64,000 nucleotides of DNA from an uncultured Clostridia bacterium (lineage in GTDB: Bacteria; Bacillota; Clostridia; TANB77; CAG-508): positions 18,805-82,804 of the forward strand of contig CAKOVX010000006.1 in assembly GCA_934122155.1 (NCBI GenBank). The letters are read 5' to 3'. This document shows, piece by piece, positions 9,216-17,786 of the stretch. The stretch's first letter is position 1, and every line of letters starts with the position of its first letter. The translations under genes and the position numbers were made by a program. The notes under the pieces are model-generated. The model ran no database searches and had not been told where the DNA came from. It saw only the letters and a program-made list of their open reading frames with translations.

Positions 9216-9788
9216 ATGTTAGGTCATATGATTGCATATATTCGCAAAGAAAAAAAACTTACAAAAGCAAGTGTTGCAAAAAATACAAATATCAATACTG
9301 GTCATTTGACACACATTGAAAAAGGTGAAAGAAATCCCAGTCATAAAGTTTTAAAAAGCATGTGTAAAGCTATGGATATTCCTTATCGTCCATTAATGTA
9401 CACTTATGATAAAGAACTTACAGAAGAACAATTAGCATATAAGGCTGTTGCACATATTCCTTATGACAAAATACCTACTTTTGACTTACTTGGTGGATTA
9501 ATTGACTGTCCTACTAGTGTTGCTGGAGCTTCTATTGCAGTTAAAATAAATGATACTTCTATGGAGCCAAAGTTAAAAAAAGATTCTTATGCATATATAG
9601 AATTTAACACACCTCTTGATAATAGAGATATTGGGTTATTCAGTTATGAAAATAAACTTTTAATTCGTAAATTTATTATTCGTAAAGATGGTTTGGTTTT
9701 AAGAGCCGAAGATAAAGATATTCCTGATATTTGCTTAGATCCAAAAGATGAGTTTTATATTGTCGGAAAAGTAATAGGCTCAAATTAA
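9216..9788 (+). CDS. XRE helix-turn-helix / S24 peptidase-like repressor
   Basis: 190 residues. The N-terminal HTH (IRKEKKLTKASVAKNTNINTGHLTHIEKGER) is joined to a LexA/CI-type S24 domain. The S24 serine lies in INDTSMEP and the partner lysine in LLIRKFIIRKDG; an Ala-Gly pair in SVAGASI is a candidate self-cleavage site. Such proteins are usually repressors of prophage or stress genes. No phage genes surround it, and the neighbour is a carbohydrate-binding protein, so the target is unknown. I chose ATG 9216 because GAAGAAGAGG precedes it and the promoter overlaps the earlier ATG at 9180. Confidence 0.85.
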   Translation: MLGHMIAYIRKEKKLTKASVAKNTNINTGHLTHIEKGERNPSHKVLKSMCKAMDIPYRPLMYTYDKELTEEQLAYKAVAHIPYDKIPTFDLLGGLIDCPTSVAGASIAVKINDTSMEPKLKKDSYAYIEFNTPLDNRDIGLFSYENKLLIRKFIIRKDGLVLRAEDKDIPDICLDPKDEFYIVGKVIGSN

Positions 9789-9879
9789 TTAAATTTTTTG
9801 TCAAAAATACTTGAATTATATATTTTTTAATATTATAATACGAAATTAGTTAACAAGAGATAAATGAGGAGAACTTTAA

Positions 9880-10338
9880 ATGGAATTAATTAAAAATATT
9901 TTCTTTAATACAGATAAATTAGTAGAAAATTCAAAGGTTAAAATTTCATATGCTGGTAGGCTTTTTCAAGATGGCTGTGAAGAAGTATATATTCACTATG
10001 GGTTTGGACTTAACTGGGATAATATAAATGAAATTAAAATGGAAAAAACTGAACTTGGCTTCCAAGCAGAAATTGAGCTTATTTCTAGTGATACATTTAA
10101 TTTCTGTTTTAGAAATTCTAAAAATGAGTGGGATAATAATAATGGACAAAATTATATTTTTCCTATTGAAAAAGTAGAGCTTGCCTTAGTCGTTAAAGAA
10201 AAATCTTTCTTAGATAATTCTAGAAAGTTAAGAAAAACATATATATGGAGCAAAAAAATACGTTTAGCAGTTTATAAGGTAATTACATATTTACCAAAAT
10301 TAATTTCAGGCAATTATAAAAGAAAAATCATAGAATAA
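9880..10338 (+). CDS. CBM25-like carbohydrate-binding protein
   Basis: 152 residues. Residues about 18-100 look like a starch/glycogen-binding module of the CBM25 type: VYIHYGFGLNWDNINEIKM, then FNFCFRNSKNEWDNNNGQNY with the aromatic residues used for glucan stacking. The C-terminal 50 residues are basic and carry no catalytic domain. There is no signal peptide, so it probably binds an intracellular glucan such as glycogen. The ATG has GAGGAG upstream. It ends at a bidirectional terminator shared with the convergent SDR gene. Confidence 0.72.
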   Translation: MELIKNIFFNTDKLVENSKVKISYAGRLFQDGCEEVYIHYGFGLNWDNINEIKMEKTELGFQAEIELISSDTFNFCFRNSKNEWDNNNGQNYIFPIEKVELALVVKEKSFLDNSRKLRKTYIWSKKIRLAVYKVITYLPKLISGNYKRKIIE

Positions 10339-10340
10339 TA

Positions 10341-10373
10341 AAAAATAGCAAGTAATTAACTTGCTATTTTTTC
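10341..10373. terminator. Bidirectional terminator
   Basis: AAAAAATAGCAAGTTAATT-type arms: the stem AAATAGCAAGT/ACTTGCTATTT is flanked by A and T runs, between the CBM25-like gene and the convergent SDR gene. Confidence 0.85.
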
Positions 10374-11127
10374 ATATATACCATCCTCCATTTATTGAAA
10401 TAATTTGTCCAGTTGTGTATTCATCTTTAATAAGCCATTTCACACATTTTGCAATGTCTATTGTCTTCCCTATTTTATTTAATGGTATTTGTTCTTTTAT
10501 CTGTTCCAATTCTTCAAAATTTAGATTTTTATTCATATCTGTATCTATTATTCCTGGAGCAATTGCATTTACTCTTATATTTGATAACCCTACTTCTTTT
10601 GCTAATGCTTTTGTCAGTCCATTTATTGCCGCCTTTGTAGTTGAATATGCAACCTCACATGATGCACCTGTTTCTCCCCAAATAGATGAAATATTTATAA
10701 TACACCCTTGTTGTTCTGGTATCATATATTTAAGTGCTTGTTGCGTACAATAAAATACTGAATTTAAATTTGTATTTATTATTTTTTGCCATTCATCTTC
10801 TGTCACATCAGTAAATAATCCTTCTTGAGATATTCCTGCATTATTAATTAAAACATCAATTTTATTAAATTTATTTAATGCAAATTGTATTAGACTTTCT
10901 GCTTCTTCTTTTTTAGAAACATCAGCTTTTATTATTTCAATTTCTTTTCCTTGTTCCAATAATTCTTGTTGTATTTTTTCTGCTTGCTCTTTTGAATTAT
11001 TATAATTTAATATTACTTTATAATTTTCATTTGCTAATGTTTTTACTATTTGGGCTCCTATTCCTCTAGAGCCCCCTGTTACAACAACAACTTTATTAGC
11101 TATACTTTTTTCTCTGTTTTCTTCCAT
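10372..11127 (-). CDS. Short-chain dehydrogenase/reductase, FabG-like
   Basis: 251 residues with all SDR landmarks: cofactor motif TGGSRGIGAQI (about 17-27), NNAGIS, catalytic Ser in NISSIW, and YxxxK in AYSTTKAAINGLTKAL. The closing ISINGGWYI is typical of classical SDRs. The N-terminal Arg in GGSRGIG favours NADPH. It is FabG-like in length and motifs, but the gene is alone and not in a fatty-acid cluster, so the substrate is open (3-oxoacyl-ACP or a sugar/alcohol). The start at 11127 follows an AAAGGAGC site. Confidence 0.85.
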   Translation of the reverse strand: MEENREKSIANKVVVVTGGSRGIGAQIVKTLANENYKVILNYNNSKEQAEKIQQELLEQGKEIEIIKADVSKKEEAESLIQFALNKFNKIDVLINNAGISQEGLFTDVTEDEWQKIINTNLNSVFYCTQQALKYMIPEQQGCIINISSIWGETGASCEVAYSTTKAAINGLTKALAKEVGLSNIRVNAIAPGIIDTDMNKNLNFEELEQIKEQIPLNKIGKTIDIAKCVKWLIKDEYTTGQIISINGGWYI

Positions 11128-11193
11128 GATTTAAGTTCGCTCCTTTATACGTTTCAGTCAACGAATGACAATTAGGACATAATAATATGACAA

Positions 11194-11227
11194 AGAACTA
11201 GGCAAGTTGTACAACAAACCTAGTTCT
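11194..11227 (-). terminator. Hairpin at the end of the tRNA operon
   Basis: AGAACTAGG pairs with CCTAGTTCT across a 16-base loop, just beyond the last tRNA of the minus-strand cluster. The U-tract is poor. Confidence 0.45.
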
Positions 11228-11234
11228 AAGTAAT

Positions 11235-11310
<76 letters not shown>

Positions 11311-11315
11311 ATATC

Positions 11316-11390
11316 TGGTGACCCCGACGGGAATCGAACCCATGTCTCCGCCGTGAAAGGGCGATGTCTTAACCGCTTGACCACGGGGCC
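11316..11390 (-). tRNA. tRNA-Glu (anticodon TTC)
   Basis: 75 nt with encoded CCA. Acceptor GGCCCCG/CGGGGTC, anticodon loop CTTTCAC, T-loop GGTTCGATT. It lies five bases from the threonine tRNA. Confidence 0.96.
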
Positions 11391-11404
11391 AATAAAGAAA
11401 CTTG

Positions 11405-11431
11405 CTAGGATTTAATCAAATTAAATCCTAG
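11405..11431. other. Spacer hairpin between tRNA-Lys and tRNA-Glu
   Basis: A near-perfect palindrome, CTAGGATTTAA against TTAAATCCTAG, in the tRNA spacer. It could be a processing signal or a weak terminator. Confidence 0.4.
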
Positions 11432-11434
11432 TTA

Positions 11435-11510
11435 TGGTGAGCCATCGCGGACTCGAACCGCGGACAACTTGATTAAAAGTCAAGTGCTCTACCACCTGAG
11501 CTAATGACCC
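11435..11510 (-). tRNA. tRNA-Lys (anticodon TTT)
   Basis: 76 nt with encoded CCA. Acceptor GGGTCAT pairs with ATGGCTC through two G-U wobbles; anticodon loop CTTTTAA. It is the first gene of the tRNA operon. Confidence 0.94.
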
Positions 11511-11556
11511 AAGTTTCAAGCTCGTTACTAACTTTTTTTACGTTAGCACAAGCCTA

Positions 11557-11585
11557 ATTTTAAACTATTTTTTATCATTTGTCAA
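11557..11585 (-). promoter_or_regulatory. Consensus promoter of the Lys-Glu-Thr tRNA operon
   Basis: On the minus strand TTGACA (11585-11580), a 17-base spacer and TAAAAT (11562-11557), about 45 bases upstream of tRNA-Lys. This is a near-perfect sigma-A promoter. Confidence 0.85.
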
Positions 11586-11632
11586 TAGATTTTTCATTTT
11601 TTGTGAAAAAAATGTAATTTTTTTTTGAATTT

Positions 11633-11818
11633 TTATGAATTTAGCTTCTTAATTAACTCTTCAACATCTATTCCATGTACTTCACAAGCCTCTTCTATTG
11701 TTTCTGCTTGTGATGCTGGACAACCTAAACAATGCATTCCTGCTTCTAATAAAATCTCTGCCTTTTCTGGAGCTTTTTCTAATAATTCTCCTATTGTCAT
11801 ATCTTTATTTATTTCCAT
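11633..11818 (-). CDS. DUF1858 small redox-disulfide domain protein
   Basis: 61 residues matching the DUF1858 / hybrid-cluster-protein-associated domain: INKDMTIGELLEKAPEKAEILLEAGMHCLGCPAS, with a CxxC motif (Cys about 29 and 32). Such stand-alone domains are common in anaerobes and are thought to be redox-active or metal-binding; no partner is known. The ATG at 11818 has a good AAAGGAAAGG upstream. Confidence 0.85.
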   Translation of the reverse strand: MEINKDMTIGELLEKAPEKAEILLEAGMHCLGCPASQAETIEEACEVHGIDVEELIKKLNS

Positions 11819-11928
11819 ATTCGATACCTTTCCTTTCTATTGGTACAAATTTTGTTGAAATTATAGTAATTTTTCAACTTTTTACCTTCAGTACAAATTT
11901 AATTTTATCATATTTTTATTAAAAAGTA

Positions 11929-11957
11929 TAGACAAATTTCAAAATATATTATATGAT
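11929..11957 (+). promoter_or_regulatory. Promoter of the plus-strand T4SS operon
   Basis: TAGACA (11929-11934), a 17-base spacer, TATGAT (11952-11957). The leader to the first ribosome binding site (AAGGTGG at 11971) is very short, so the first product should begin near 11987. Confidence 0.7.
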
Positions 11958-11986
11958 TGTTAAAAATTGGAAGGTGGTGTTAATAT

Positions 11987-12133
11987 ATTAATTTAATTGA
12001 TTATTTTTTCATTATCCTTATTATCAATAGTTTTATCTTTTTTTATTCATTATATAATTTTTTTGATATTAAAGTTTTTCATAATCTACAAGGTTCAAAA
12101 TTAAAATTAAAAAATCCCACTAATTTTAAATAA
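11987..12133 (+). CDS. Small single-pass membrane protein, apparent ATT start
   Basis: The frame encodes about 48 residues: INLIDYFFIILIINSFIFFY, one hydrophobic helix, then a basic tail ending SKLKLKNPTNFK. It begins right after a promoter and the ribosome binding site AAGGTGG, with nine bases to an ATT codon, and stops ten bases before the ribosome binding site of the coupling-protein gene. There is no ATG, GTG or TTG in this frame; a TTG-started frame overlaps (from 11997) but is badly placed. It may be a small T4SS membrane subunit. I recognise no family. The evidence is position and spacing only. Confidence 0.45.
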   Translation: MNLIDYFFIILIINSFIFFYSLYNFFDIKVFHNLQGSKLKLKNPTNFK

Positions 12134-12157
12134 TTATTTTTAAGGAGGTGTTTATGA

Positions 12158-13873
12158 ATTAAACGAGTTTTATTCATTTTATTTTTTACGCTTATTTTTT
12201 GTTTTATTGGTTATAAAATATTTTCTCCTATTTATTTTCAAAGCCACATTATTATTGATTATGGTTTACACCCTTTTGATATTTGTATAGAGCAACCTGT
12301 TTTATGGAAATATTTAAAAATATTATTTTTAATTACTTATATTTATTCTGGAATATTTTTTTCTAATTTATTATCTAATGTATTTCATTTGAAAAATAAA
12401 TCAAAAATAAATAAAAAAAACAAATTAAATAAAAATAATTATTCTTTAATAAATTCAAATAAAAAATGTGAATTAAAATTATTAGTTGGAGAAAATGTAA
12501 ATACCAAAGAAATTATTTATTTACCTGAAAAAAGTTTATACCAAAATATTTTAATTACCGGAACTATTGGTACTGGAAAAACCAGCAGTGCTATGTACCC
12601 ATTTACTAAACAATTAATTAAATATGAAAATTATAATAATGATAAAAAATTAGGTATGTTGATTTTAGATGTTAAAGGAAATTATTATCGAAAAGTTATA
12701 GAATTTGCAGATGAATTTAATAGGCATGACGATATTATTGTTGTTGAATTAAATGGCAAATATAAATATAATCCTTTGCACAAGCCAAACTTGAAGCCAT
12801 CTATTCTTGCTAACAGATTAAAAACAATTTTATTACTTTTTTCAAAAAATAATTCTGAGAGTTATTGGTTAGATAAATCAGCTCAAATTTTAGAAGAATG
12901 TATTAAACTGTGTAGGCTCTATAACAATAATTATGTTACATTTGATGAGTTACATAAATTAATTACTAATGATAATTATTATTTAGAAAAATTAAATTAT
13001 TTGCGTGATAATTTTATTAAAAACATTTTTTCTGAGAGTCAAATTTATGATTTATATTCTAGTTTAAATTTTTTCGAAAAAGAATATTTGAATTTAGATC
13101 AAAGAACTATGTCCATTTTAAAATCTGAAATTACCAGAATTACTAATTGTTTTATTTCTGATTATGATGTTTTAAATACTTTTAACCCTAAACAAGAAGA
13201 ACTTAATTTTTTTGGTTTTGAAGAAGTATTAAAAAAAGGAAAAATTGTAGTATTAAATATGAATATAAATGAATATTCAAATTTATCAAAAATAATTGCA
13301 GCATATTTAAAATTAGATTTTCAAACAGATGTAATGACTAGGCTTGCCAACAGTAAAGACAATAATTTTAGGAGTGTTTGTTTTATTTCTGATGAATATT
13401 CTGAATATTGCACAGAAACTGACTGTAATTTTTTTTCGCAAAGTAGAGAAGCAAAATGTATAAATATTGTTGCCACACAAAGTTATACTTCTTTATTAAA
13501 TACTCTTCATGATCAATCTGCAGTAAATGTTATTATTCAAAATTTAATAAATAAATTATGGTTTAGAAGTGATGACATTTTTACAATTGAAAATGCACAA
13601 AAACAAATTGGAAAAGAAGACAAAGAAAAAATATCAAGAGGAATCTCAGAAAATGCTAAAGAAACTGTTTATAGTTATTTTACTAATTCTTTAAATTCTA
13701 AAAATTCTAATATTTCGGAAACCATTACCACAACTCTTCAAAATGATTTTGTTTATGATACCAATTTTTTTACCAGACATTTGACTAATTTTCACTGTTT
13801 AGGTTTTTTATCAACTGGTACTGAAATTATTCCACCATCTGAATTAAAATTATTTCCATATTTTAATAATTAA
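12158..13873 (+). CDS. VirD4/TraG-type type IV coupling ATPase, apparent ATT start
   Basis: 571 residues if begun at ATT 12158. The N-terminus then has two hydrophobic stretches (KRVLFILFFTLIFCFIGYKI and a second near 55-75), as coupling proteins need. Walker A is GTIGTGKTSSAM, the DE Walker B lies in CFISDEYSEYC, followed by VATQSYTSLL. Coupling proteins deliver substrates to the secretion channel. AAGGAGG lies nine bases before ATT; the ATG at 12154 is out of frame and meets TAA at its third codon. A TTG at 12389 would remove the membrane anchor. One extra T in ATGAATTAAACG (ATG AAT AAA CGA otherwise) is the rival explanation. Confidence 0.85.
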   Translation: MKRVLFILFFTLIFCFIGYKIFSPIYFQSHIIIDYGLHPFDICIEQPVLWKYLKILFLITYIYSGIFFSNLLSNVFHLKNKSKINKKNKLNKNNYSLINSNKKCELKLLVGENVNTKEIIYLPEKSLYQNILITGTIGTGKTSSAMYPFTKQLIKYENYNNDKKLGMLILDVKGNYYRKVIEFADEFNRHDDIIVVELNGKYKYNPLHKPNLKPSILANRLKTILLLFSKNNSESYWLDKSAQILEECIKLCRLYNNNYVTFDELHKLITNDNYYLEKLNYLRDNFIKNIFSESQIYDLYSSLNFFEKEYLNLDQRTMSILKSEITRITNCFISDYDVLNTFNPKQEELNFFGFEEVLKKGKIVVLNMNINEYSNLSKIIAAYLKLDFQTDVMTRLANSKDNNFRSVCFISDEYSEYCTETDCNFFSQSREAKCINIVATQSYTSLLNTLHDQSAVNVIIQNLINKLWFRSDDIFTIENAQKQIGKEDKEKISRGISENAKETVYSYFTNSLNSKNSNISETITTTLQNDFVYDTNFFTRHLTNFHCLGFLSTGTEIIPPSELKLFPYFNN

Positions 13874-13895
13874 TATTTTTTAGGAGGTTTTATTT

Positions 13896-14240
13896 ATGTT
13901 TAAATTTATTTATAAAAAAAGATTTTTATTTATCTTATTATTTATTTTATTTTTATTTATTCTTTCTTCAGACACATATGCTAATTTTTTTAATGGCAAC
14001 CCAGAAATTGTAGATAAATTAAATTCTGCTTTTGAAAAAATTGAAAGTTGGATGTTAAAATTAGCAACTCCCGCGGCTGCTGTGGCTGTTGCCGTTGGAT
14101 TATTTATGAAAAAATTTAGCTTTGGTGATGAAGAAAGACTAAGAGTTGCAAAAAAATTAATTAGAGGCAGTTTATTTTCTTATGCTTTTATTTTAGTTTT
14201 AGACCTAATTTTATCTGCAATTAGTTCTTTATTAACTTAA
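13896..14240 (+). CDS. VirB2/TrbC-like pilin-type subunit
   Basis: 114 residues. A signal-peptide-like N-terminus (KKRFLFILLFILFLFIL) has a candidate cleavage after SSDTYA. A hydrophilic stretch and two hydrophobic helices follow (LATPAAAVAVAVGLFM and FSYAFILVLDLILSAI), joined by a basic loop. This is the size and topology of VirB2/TrbC pilins, which form the extracellular conduit or, in Gram-positive systems, a channel component. The assignment is by topology and operon position, 22 bases after the coupling ATPase. ATG follows AGGAGG. Confidence 0.65.
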   Translation: MFKFIYKKRFLFILLFILFLFILSSDTYANFFNGNPEIVDKLNSAFEKIESWMLKLATPAAAVAVAVGLFMKKFSFGDEERLRVAKKLIRGSLFSYAFILVLDLILSAISSLLT

Positions 14241-14255
14241 TTTGGTGGTGATGTT

Positions 14256-15134
14256 TTGGAAACTTCTAATTTAACAACTTCAATTATTGAAACAATTAAT
14301 TCTATTTTTGAAACTTTATTTTCTTCTATTGATACTACAATTTATTCTGTTTTGGATGAACTAACTTTTATTAATAAAGATATTTTAAATAATTCTATAT
14401 TTCAAAAAATATTTGATTCTAATAGTTATAATGGTTTATTAGTAATTGCAAATTCTTTATTAGTTGGATTTTCTCTTTATTATGCCATCCGTTTAATTTA
14501 TTCTTATTATATGAATTTACAAATTGAAAGACCTTATCAATTTATTCTTAAATTATTAATTTTTGGAATTGTAATGAATTGTTCTTATTTTATTTGTAAT
14601 CAATTTATTCAAATAAATAGTTTTATTTCTGATGCAATTCGTACAGTTGGTTTAAATATTTTTGGACATGATATATCTTTTTCTGAATTAATAAATAAAT
14701 TAAATTATATTTCAATTAAAGAAAATGAATTTAATATTTTTTCTTTTGATGGGTTAATAAAAAGTTTTATTTCTATTAGTTTATTTAATTTAATCTTTTC
14801 ATATTCTTTAAGATATATAATGGTAAAAGTATTTATTTTAATTACTCCTTTTGCAATATTAAGCTTGATAAATGAATCTACCTCTTGGTTTTTCAAAACT
14901 TGGCTTAGAACAATTTTATCTTTATTATTTCAACAATCTTTAGTTGCAATTATATTATTAATTATTTTTTCTTTTAATTTTTCTTCAAATAATATTATTT
15001 CTCAATTAATGTGTATTGGTGGAATATATGCACTGGTGCGTGCTAATTCATATATTAGAAGTTTAATTGGTGGTATTTCAACAGATGTTTCAAATAATTT
15101 TAATATTGGCAGCAAATTTTTAAAAAATATTTAA
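14256..15134 (+). CDS. VirB6/TrbL-like polytopic channel protein
   Basis: 292 residues with five to seven transmembrane helices, including GLLVIANSLLVGFSLYYAIRLI and SLVAIILLIIFSF, and a conserved-looking amphipathic stretch VKVFILITPFAILSLINEST before the last helices. VirB6-type proteins build the inner-membrane channel of T4SS. The start is a TTG at 14256, seven bases after GGTGG; an ATG at 14251 is out of frame and closes after seven codons. The C-terminal STDVSNNFNIGSKF is soluble. Confidence 0.7.
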   Translation: METSNLTTSIIETINSIFETLFSSIDTTIYSVLDELTFINKDILNNSIFQKIFDSNSYNGLLVIANSLLVGFSLYYAIRLIYSYYMNLQIERPYQFILKLLIFGIVMNCSYFICNQFIQINSFISDAIRTVGLNIFGHDISFSELINKLNYISIKENEFNIFSFDGLIKSFISISLFNLIFSYSLRYIMVKVFILITPFAILSLINESTSWFFKTWLRTILSLLFQQSLVAIILLIIFSFNFSSNNIISQLMCIGGIYALVRANSYIRSLIGGISTDVSNNFNIGSKFLKNI

Positions 15135-15148
15135 AAGGAGTTTTATTT

Positions 15149-15430
15149 ATGAAATTTATTTTTCCACAAAATTATAATTTTAAAAATAAATTATTTGGAA
15201 TAATTGATTATTCAAGTTTAATTTTTAATATTCTTTGGAATTTAATTGTCTTTTTATTAGTTAATTTATTATTTAAAAACAATAATATCAAAATATTTAT
15301 TTTTATTATTTTTTCTTTGCCTATTTTTTTATTTACTATTTTGGGATTTAATCATGAAAATATTTTAAGTGTTTTCATGTATTTAATTAAATATATAAAA
15401 AGACCCAAAATATATTTTTATTCAAAATAA
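15149..15430 (+). CDS. PrgI/VirB3-like small membrane protein
   Basis: 93 residues with two adjacent transmembrane helices near the middle (LIFNILWNLIVFLLVNLL, IFIFIIFSLPIFLFTILGF) and a C-terminal motif YLIKYIKRPKIYFYSK, typical of PrgI-type subunits that precede VirB4 in Gram-positive conjugation operons. Here the VirB4 gene is instead on the opposite strand about 7 kb away. ATG 15149 follows AAAAGGAG. It is the last T4SS gene of this operon. Confidence 0.7.
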   Translation: MKFIFPQNYNFKNKLFGIIDYSSLIFNILWNLIVFLLVNLLFKNNNIKIFIFIIFSLPIFLFTILGFNHENILSVFMYLIKYIKRPKIYFYSK

Positions 15431-15449
15431 CTTTTTCCTCATAAGTTTA

Positions 15450-15478
15450 TTGTAAATCAAATAGAAAAATGATATAAT
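15450..15478 (+). promoter_or_regulatory. Promoter of the dnaD-dnaC-like pair
   Basis: TTGTAA (15450-15455), a 17-base spacer, TATAAT (15473-15478). It separates the helicase-loader pair from the upstream T4SS genes. Confidence 0.75.
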
Positions 15479-15509
15479 TTGACAAAACATAACATTGGGG
15501 GAGTTTTTT

Positions 15510-16478
15510 ATGAAGTTAGAGCAAAATGATTTATTACCTTTGTTTTCAAGTACTAGTCTTCCAGATATATTTTTTACAGAATATTTACCTGAAGCAAATG
15601 GTGATTATCTTAAAGTCTATTTGTATATTTTATTTTTGTCAAAATATGATAAAGATATTAAATTAAATGATTTAAGTAAAAAATTAAATCTTTCTTTTAA
15701 GGTAATTCAAGATGCAATGAAATATTGGGAAGACCAAAATGTTATTGTTAAGAAAAATACAGGTTATGCTTTTAATAATTTACAAGAAATAGAATTAAAT
15801 AACTTATATAAGCCTAGAGTTGCTTTGTCAGCTGAACAAGTACAAAAATCAGCTGAAAGTCAAAAGCGTGCTAAAACTATGGAATATATAAATAATAGAT
15901 ATTTTTCTGGTTTAATGCCAACTACTTGGTACCCTGATATAGAATTATGGTTTAAAAAATATGGTTTTGATGATGAAGTTATGATGGCATTATTTAATCA
16001 TTGCTTTGACAAATCTGCATTACACAAAAATTATATTCAAACAGTTGCAGATGCCTGGGCAAAAAATTCAATTAAAACATATAATGATCTAGATTTATAT
16101 TTTGAAAAGCAAGAAGCTGTTAATAAAATTGCTAATATGGTTATTAAAAAATTGGGCCTTGGCAGACAACTTTCTCAATATGAATATGCTTATGTTGAAA
16201 AATGGATAGTTGATTTTAAATTTAATTTTGATATTATTGAAATTGCTTTAAAAAGAACTACATCAAAAGTAAATCCAAGTTTTGATTATATAGATAAATT
16301 ATTAACTGATTGGCATGATAGAGGTTTTACTTCTGCTGAACAAGTTCAGAAGTTTTTATTAGATATGAAACAAAAAAATAAGGATATTAAAACTTTAGAA
16401 AAATCAACAAAAAATTATCAAAATTACAATCAGAGAAATTATGATAACTTAAATAGTCTATATGCTAATAAATTATAG
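15510..16478 (+). CDS. DnaD-domain replication initiation protein
   Basis: 322 residues. A winged-helix N-terminus (about 30-95, SKKLNLSFKVIQDAMKYWEDQ) is followed by two DnaD-type domains. The second carries the hallmark YVEKWIVDFKFNFDIIEIAL ... FDYIDKLLTDWHDRGF. DnaD/DnaB-type proteins bring the helicase loader to DnaA-bound origin DNA. The ATG at 15510 follows GGGGGAG; a TTG at 15495 lies before that site. The gene is nine bases from the DnaC-like ATPase, an arrangement often found near clostridial origins, so I treat the pair as chromosomal housekeeping. Confidence 0.88.
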   Translation: MKLEQNDLLPLFSSTSLPDIFFTEYLPEANGDYLKVYLYILFLSKYDKDIKLNDLSKKLNLSFKVIQDAMKYWEDQNVIVKKNTGYAFNNLQEIELNNLYKPRVALSAEQVQKSAESQKRAKTMEYINNRYFSGLMPTTWYPDIELWFKKYGFDDEVMMALFNHCFDKSALHKNYIQTVADAWAKNSIKTYNDLDLYFEKQEAVNKIANMVIKKLGLGRQLSQYEYAYVEKWIVDFKFNFDIIEIALKRTTSKVNPSFDYIDKLLTDWHDRGFTSAEQVQKFLLDMKQKNKDIKTLEKSTKNYQNYNQRNYDNLNSLYANKL

Positions 16479-16487
16479 GAGGTTGTT

Positions 16488-17480
16488 TTGAATAATTCTA
16501 CTTTAAAATCTCTTTTAATTGAATATGATAAAAAAAGAAGAAATGCTGAAAATATTGCCCAAAAAGAAAAAGAAAATTTATATGCGGAATTTCCAGAACT
16601 TGATGAAATAGATAAAAAGTTAAGTTCTTTGGCATTTTCTTCAATGATAGAATTAACTAAAAATAATGATAAAAAAATAATAGAAAATTTGAATTCTAAT
16701 ATTGAATTATTAAAAAAGAAAAAAGAAGATATATTAAATTCTATTGGAGAAAAAGCAAAAAAAATAATTCCAAATTATGAATGTAAAAAATGTAATGATA
16801 CTGGATATATTTTTGATGGAAATTCCACAGAAATGTGTAGTTGTTTAAAACAAAAAATTTATGATATCGAATATAATAAATCAAATATTTCTAATTTAGA
16901 AAAACAAAATTTTAATAGTTTTAATTTAGCTTTTTATTCTGATGAAGTAAATAAACAAAAATATAATTCAGACATCTCACCTAGAGAAAATATTAAAATA
17001 ATTAAAAATATTTGTGATAATTTTATTAATAATTTTGATAATCCTGAACAACATAATTTATTATTTACAGGCAACACTGGTCTAGGAAAAACATTTTTAT
17101 CTAGCTGTATCGCAAATGAATTATTAAAAAAAGGGAAAACTGTATTATACCAAACATCTTCAGTTATGCTTGATACAATTATTAATTATCGTTTTGGTAA
17201 ATCAAATGTTTCTAAGGATATATATGATTATTTATTAAATGTAGATTTACTTATTATTGATGATTTAGGAACTGAAGGAATAAACAACATGAAATTAGTT
17301 GAATTATTTAATATTTTAAATAGTAGACTTTTAACCCCAAATAAAAAAACTATTATTTCTACTAATTTAAGTTTGCAAAATTTATTTAATACTTATGATG
17401 AAAGAATTGTTTCAAGAATTGTGGGAAATTATGATATATGTTACTTTTTCGGAGATGATATTCGTTTTAAAAATAAATAA
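16488..17480 (+). CDS. DnaC/DnaI-like helicase loader ATPase
   Basis: 330 residues. A coiled N-terminal part (about 10-90) is followed by a four-cysteine zinc site (CKKCNDTG ... MCSCLKQ) and an AAA+ domain with Walker A GNTGLGKTFLSS, Walker B LLIIDDLGTEG, and sensor I ISTNLS. This is the order of DnaI/DnaC loaders that place the replicative helicase at the origin. The start is a TTG at 16488, seven bases after AGGAGG. It is co-transcribed with the DnaD-like gene and ends at a strong bidirectional terminator. Confidence 0.9.
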   Translation: MNNSTLKSLLIEYDKKRRNAENIAQKEKENLYAEFPELDEIDKKLSSLAFSSMIELTKNNDKKIIENLNSNIELLKKKKEDILNSIGEKAKKIIPNYECKKCNDTGYIFDGNSTEMCSCLKQKIYDIEYNKSNISNLEKQNFNSFNLAFYSDEVNKQKYNSDISPRENIKIIKNICDNFINNFDNPEQHNLLFTGNTGLGKTFLSSCIANELLKKGKTVLYQTSSVMLDTIINYRFGKSNVSKDIYDYLLNVDLLIIDDLGTEGINNMKLVELFNILNSRLLTPNKKTIISTNLSLQNLFNTYDERIVSRIVGNYDICYFFGDDIRFKNK

Positions 17481-17513
17481 AAAGATATTTCTTTTCAGAA
17501 ATATCTTTTTTGT
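17481..17513. terminator. Bidirectional terminator between dnaC-like gene and gyrA operon
   Basis: AAAAAGATATTTCT, loop TTTC, AGAAATATCTTTTTT. The gyrA operon converges from the other side. Confidence 0.88.
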
Positions 17514-17516
17514 TTT

Positions 17517-17783
17517 TTATCTTTCTTCCCCAGCATTTTTTTCTTTTTCTCTCTTACTTTGTTCTTTTCTTGCATCTAATATATTTATTTCGTCCATTAT
17601 AAGTTGGTGCATATTTTTTAAACCTTTGAAACGTTCTGGCAATTTGCTTTCAAATTTCCTGATGTCTTCTTCTATAAGCTCTTTTTCTTTTGGAAATTGC
17701 CCTTCTCTAGTTGTAGTAATCTTATCATATAATTCATATTCAACAATAAGTAATAGCTGGGAAATTATTTTATCTTCATCCAT
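17517..17783 (-). CDS. Small helical protein co-transcribed with gyrA, unknown function
   Basis: 88 residues, highly charged and predicted all-helical (IISQLLLIVEYELYDKITTT near the start, a Lys/Glu-rich C-terminus). The gyrA stop codon lies three bases before its ATG and the ribosome binding site is inside the gyrA end, so translation is probably coupled. I do not recognise a family and see no catalytic motif. Confidence 0.75.
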   Translation of the reverse strand: MDEDKIISQLLLIVEYELYDKITTTREGQFPKEKELIEEDIRKFESKLPERFKGLKNMHQLIMDEINILDARKEQSKREKEKNAGEER

Positions 17784-17786
17784 TTT

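Noticed and set aside
12154..12162. ATG-initiated short peptide at 12154
   Set aside because: ATG AAT TAA has only two sense codons. The site is better read as leader to ATT 12158, or as an ATG put out of frame by one extra T.
11929..17480. Reading the whole 11.9-25.4 kb region as a recent integrative conjugative element
   Set aside because: It contains gyrA and the dnaD-dnaC pair, lacks relaxase and integrase, and I found no flanking attachment repeats at the tRNA genes at 11235-11510.
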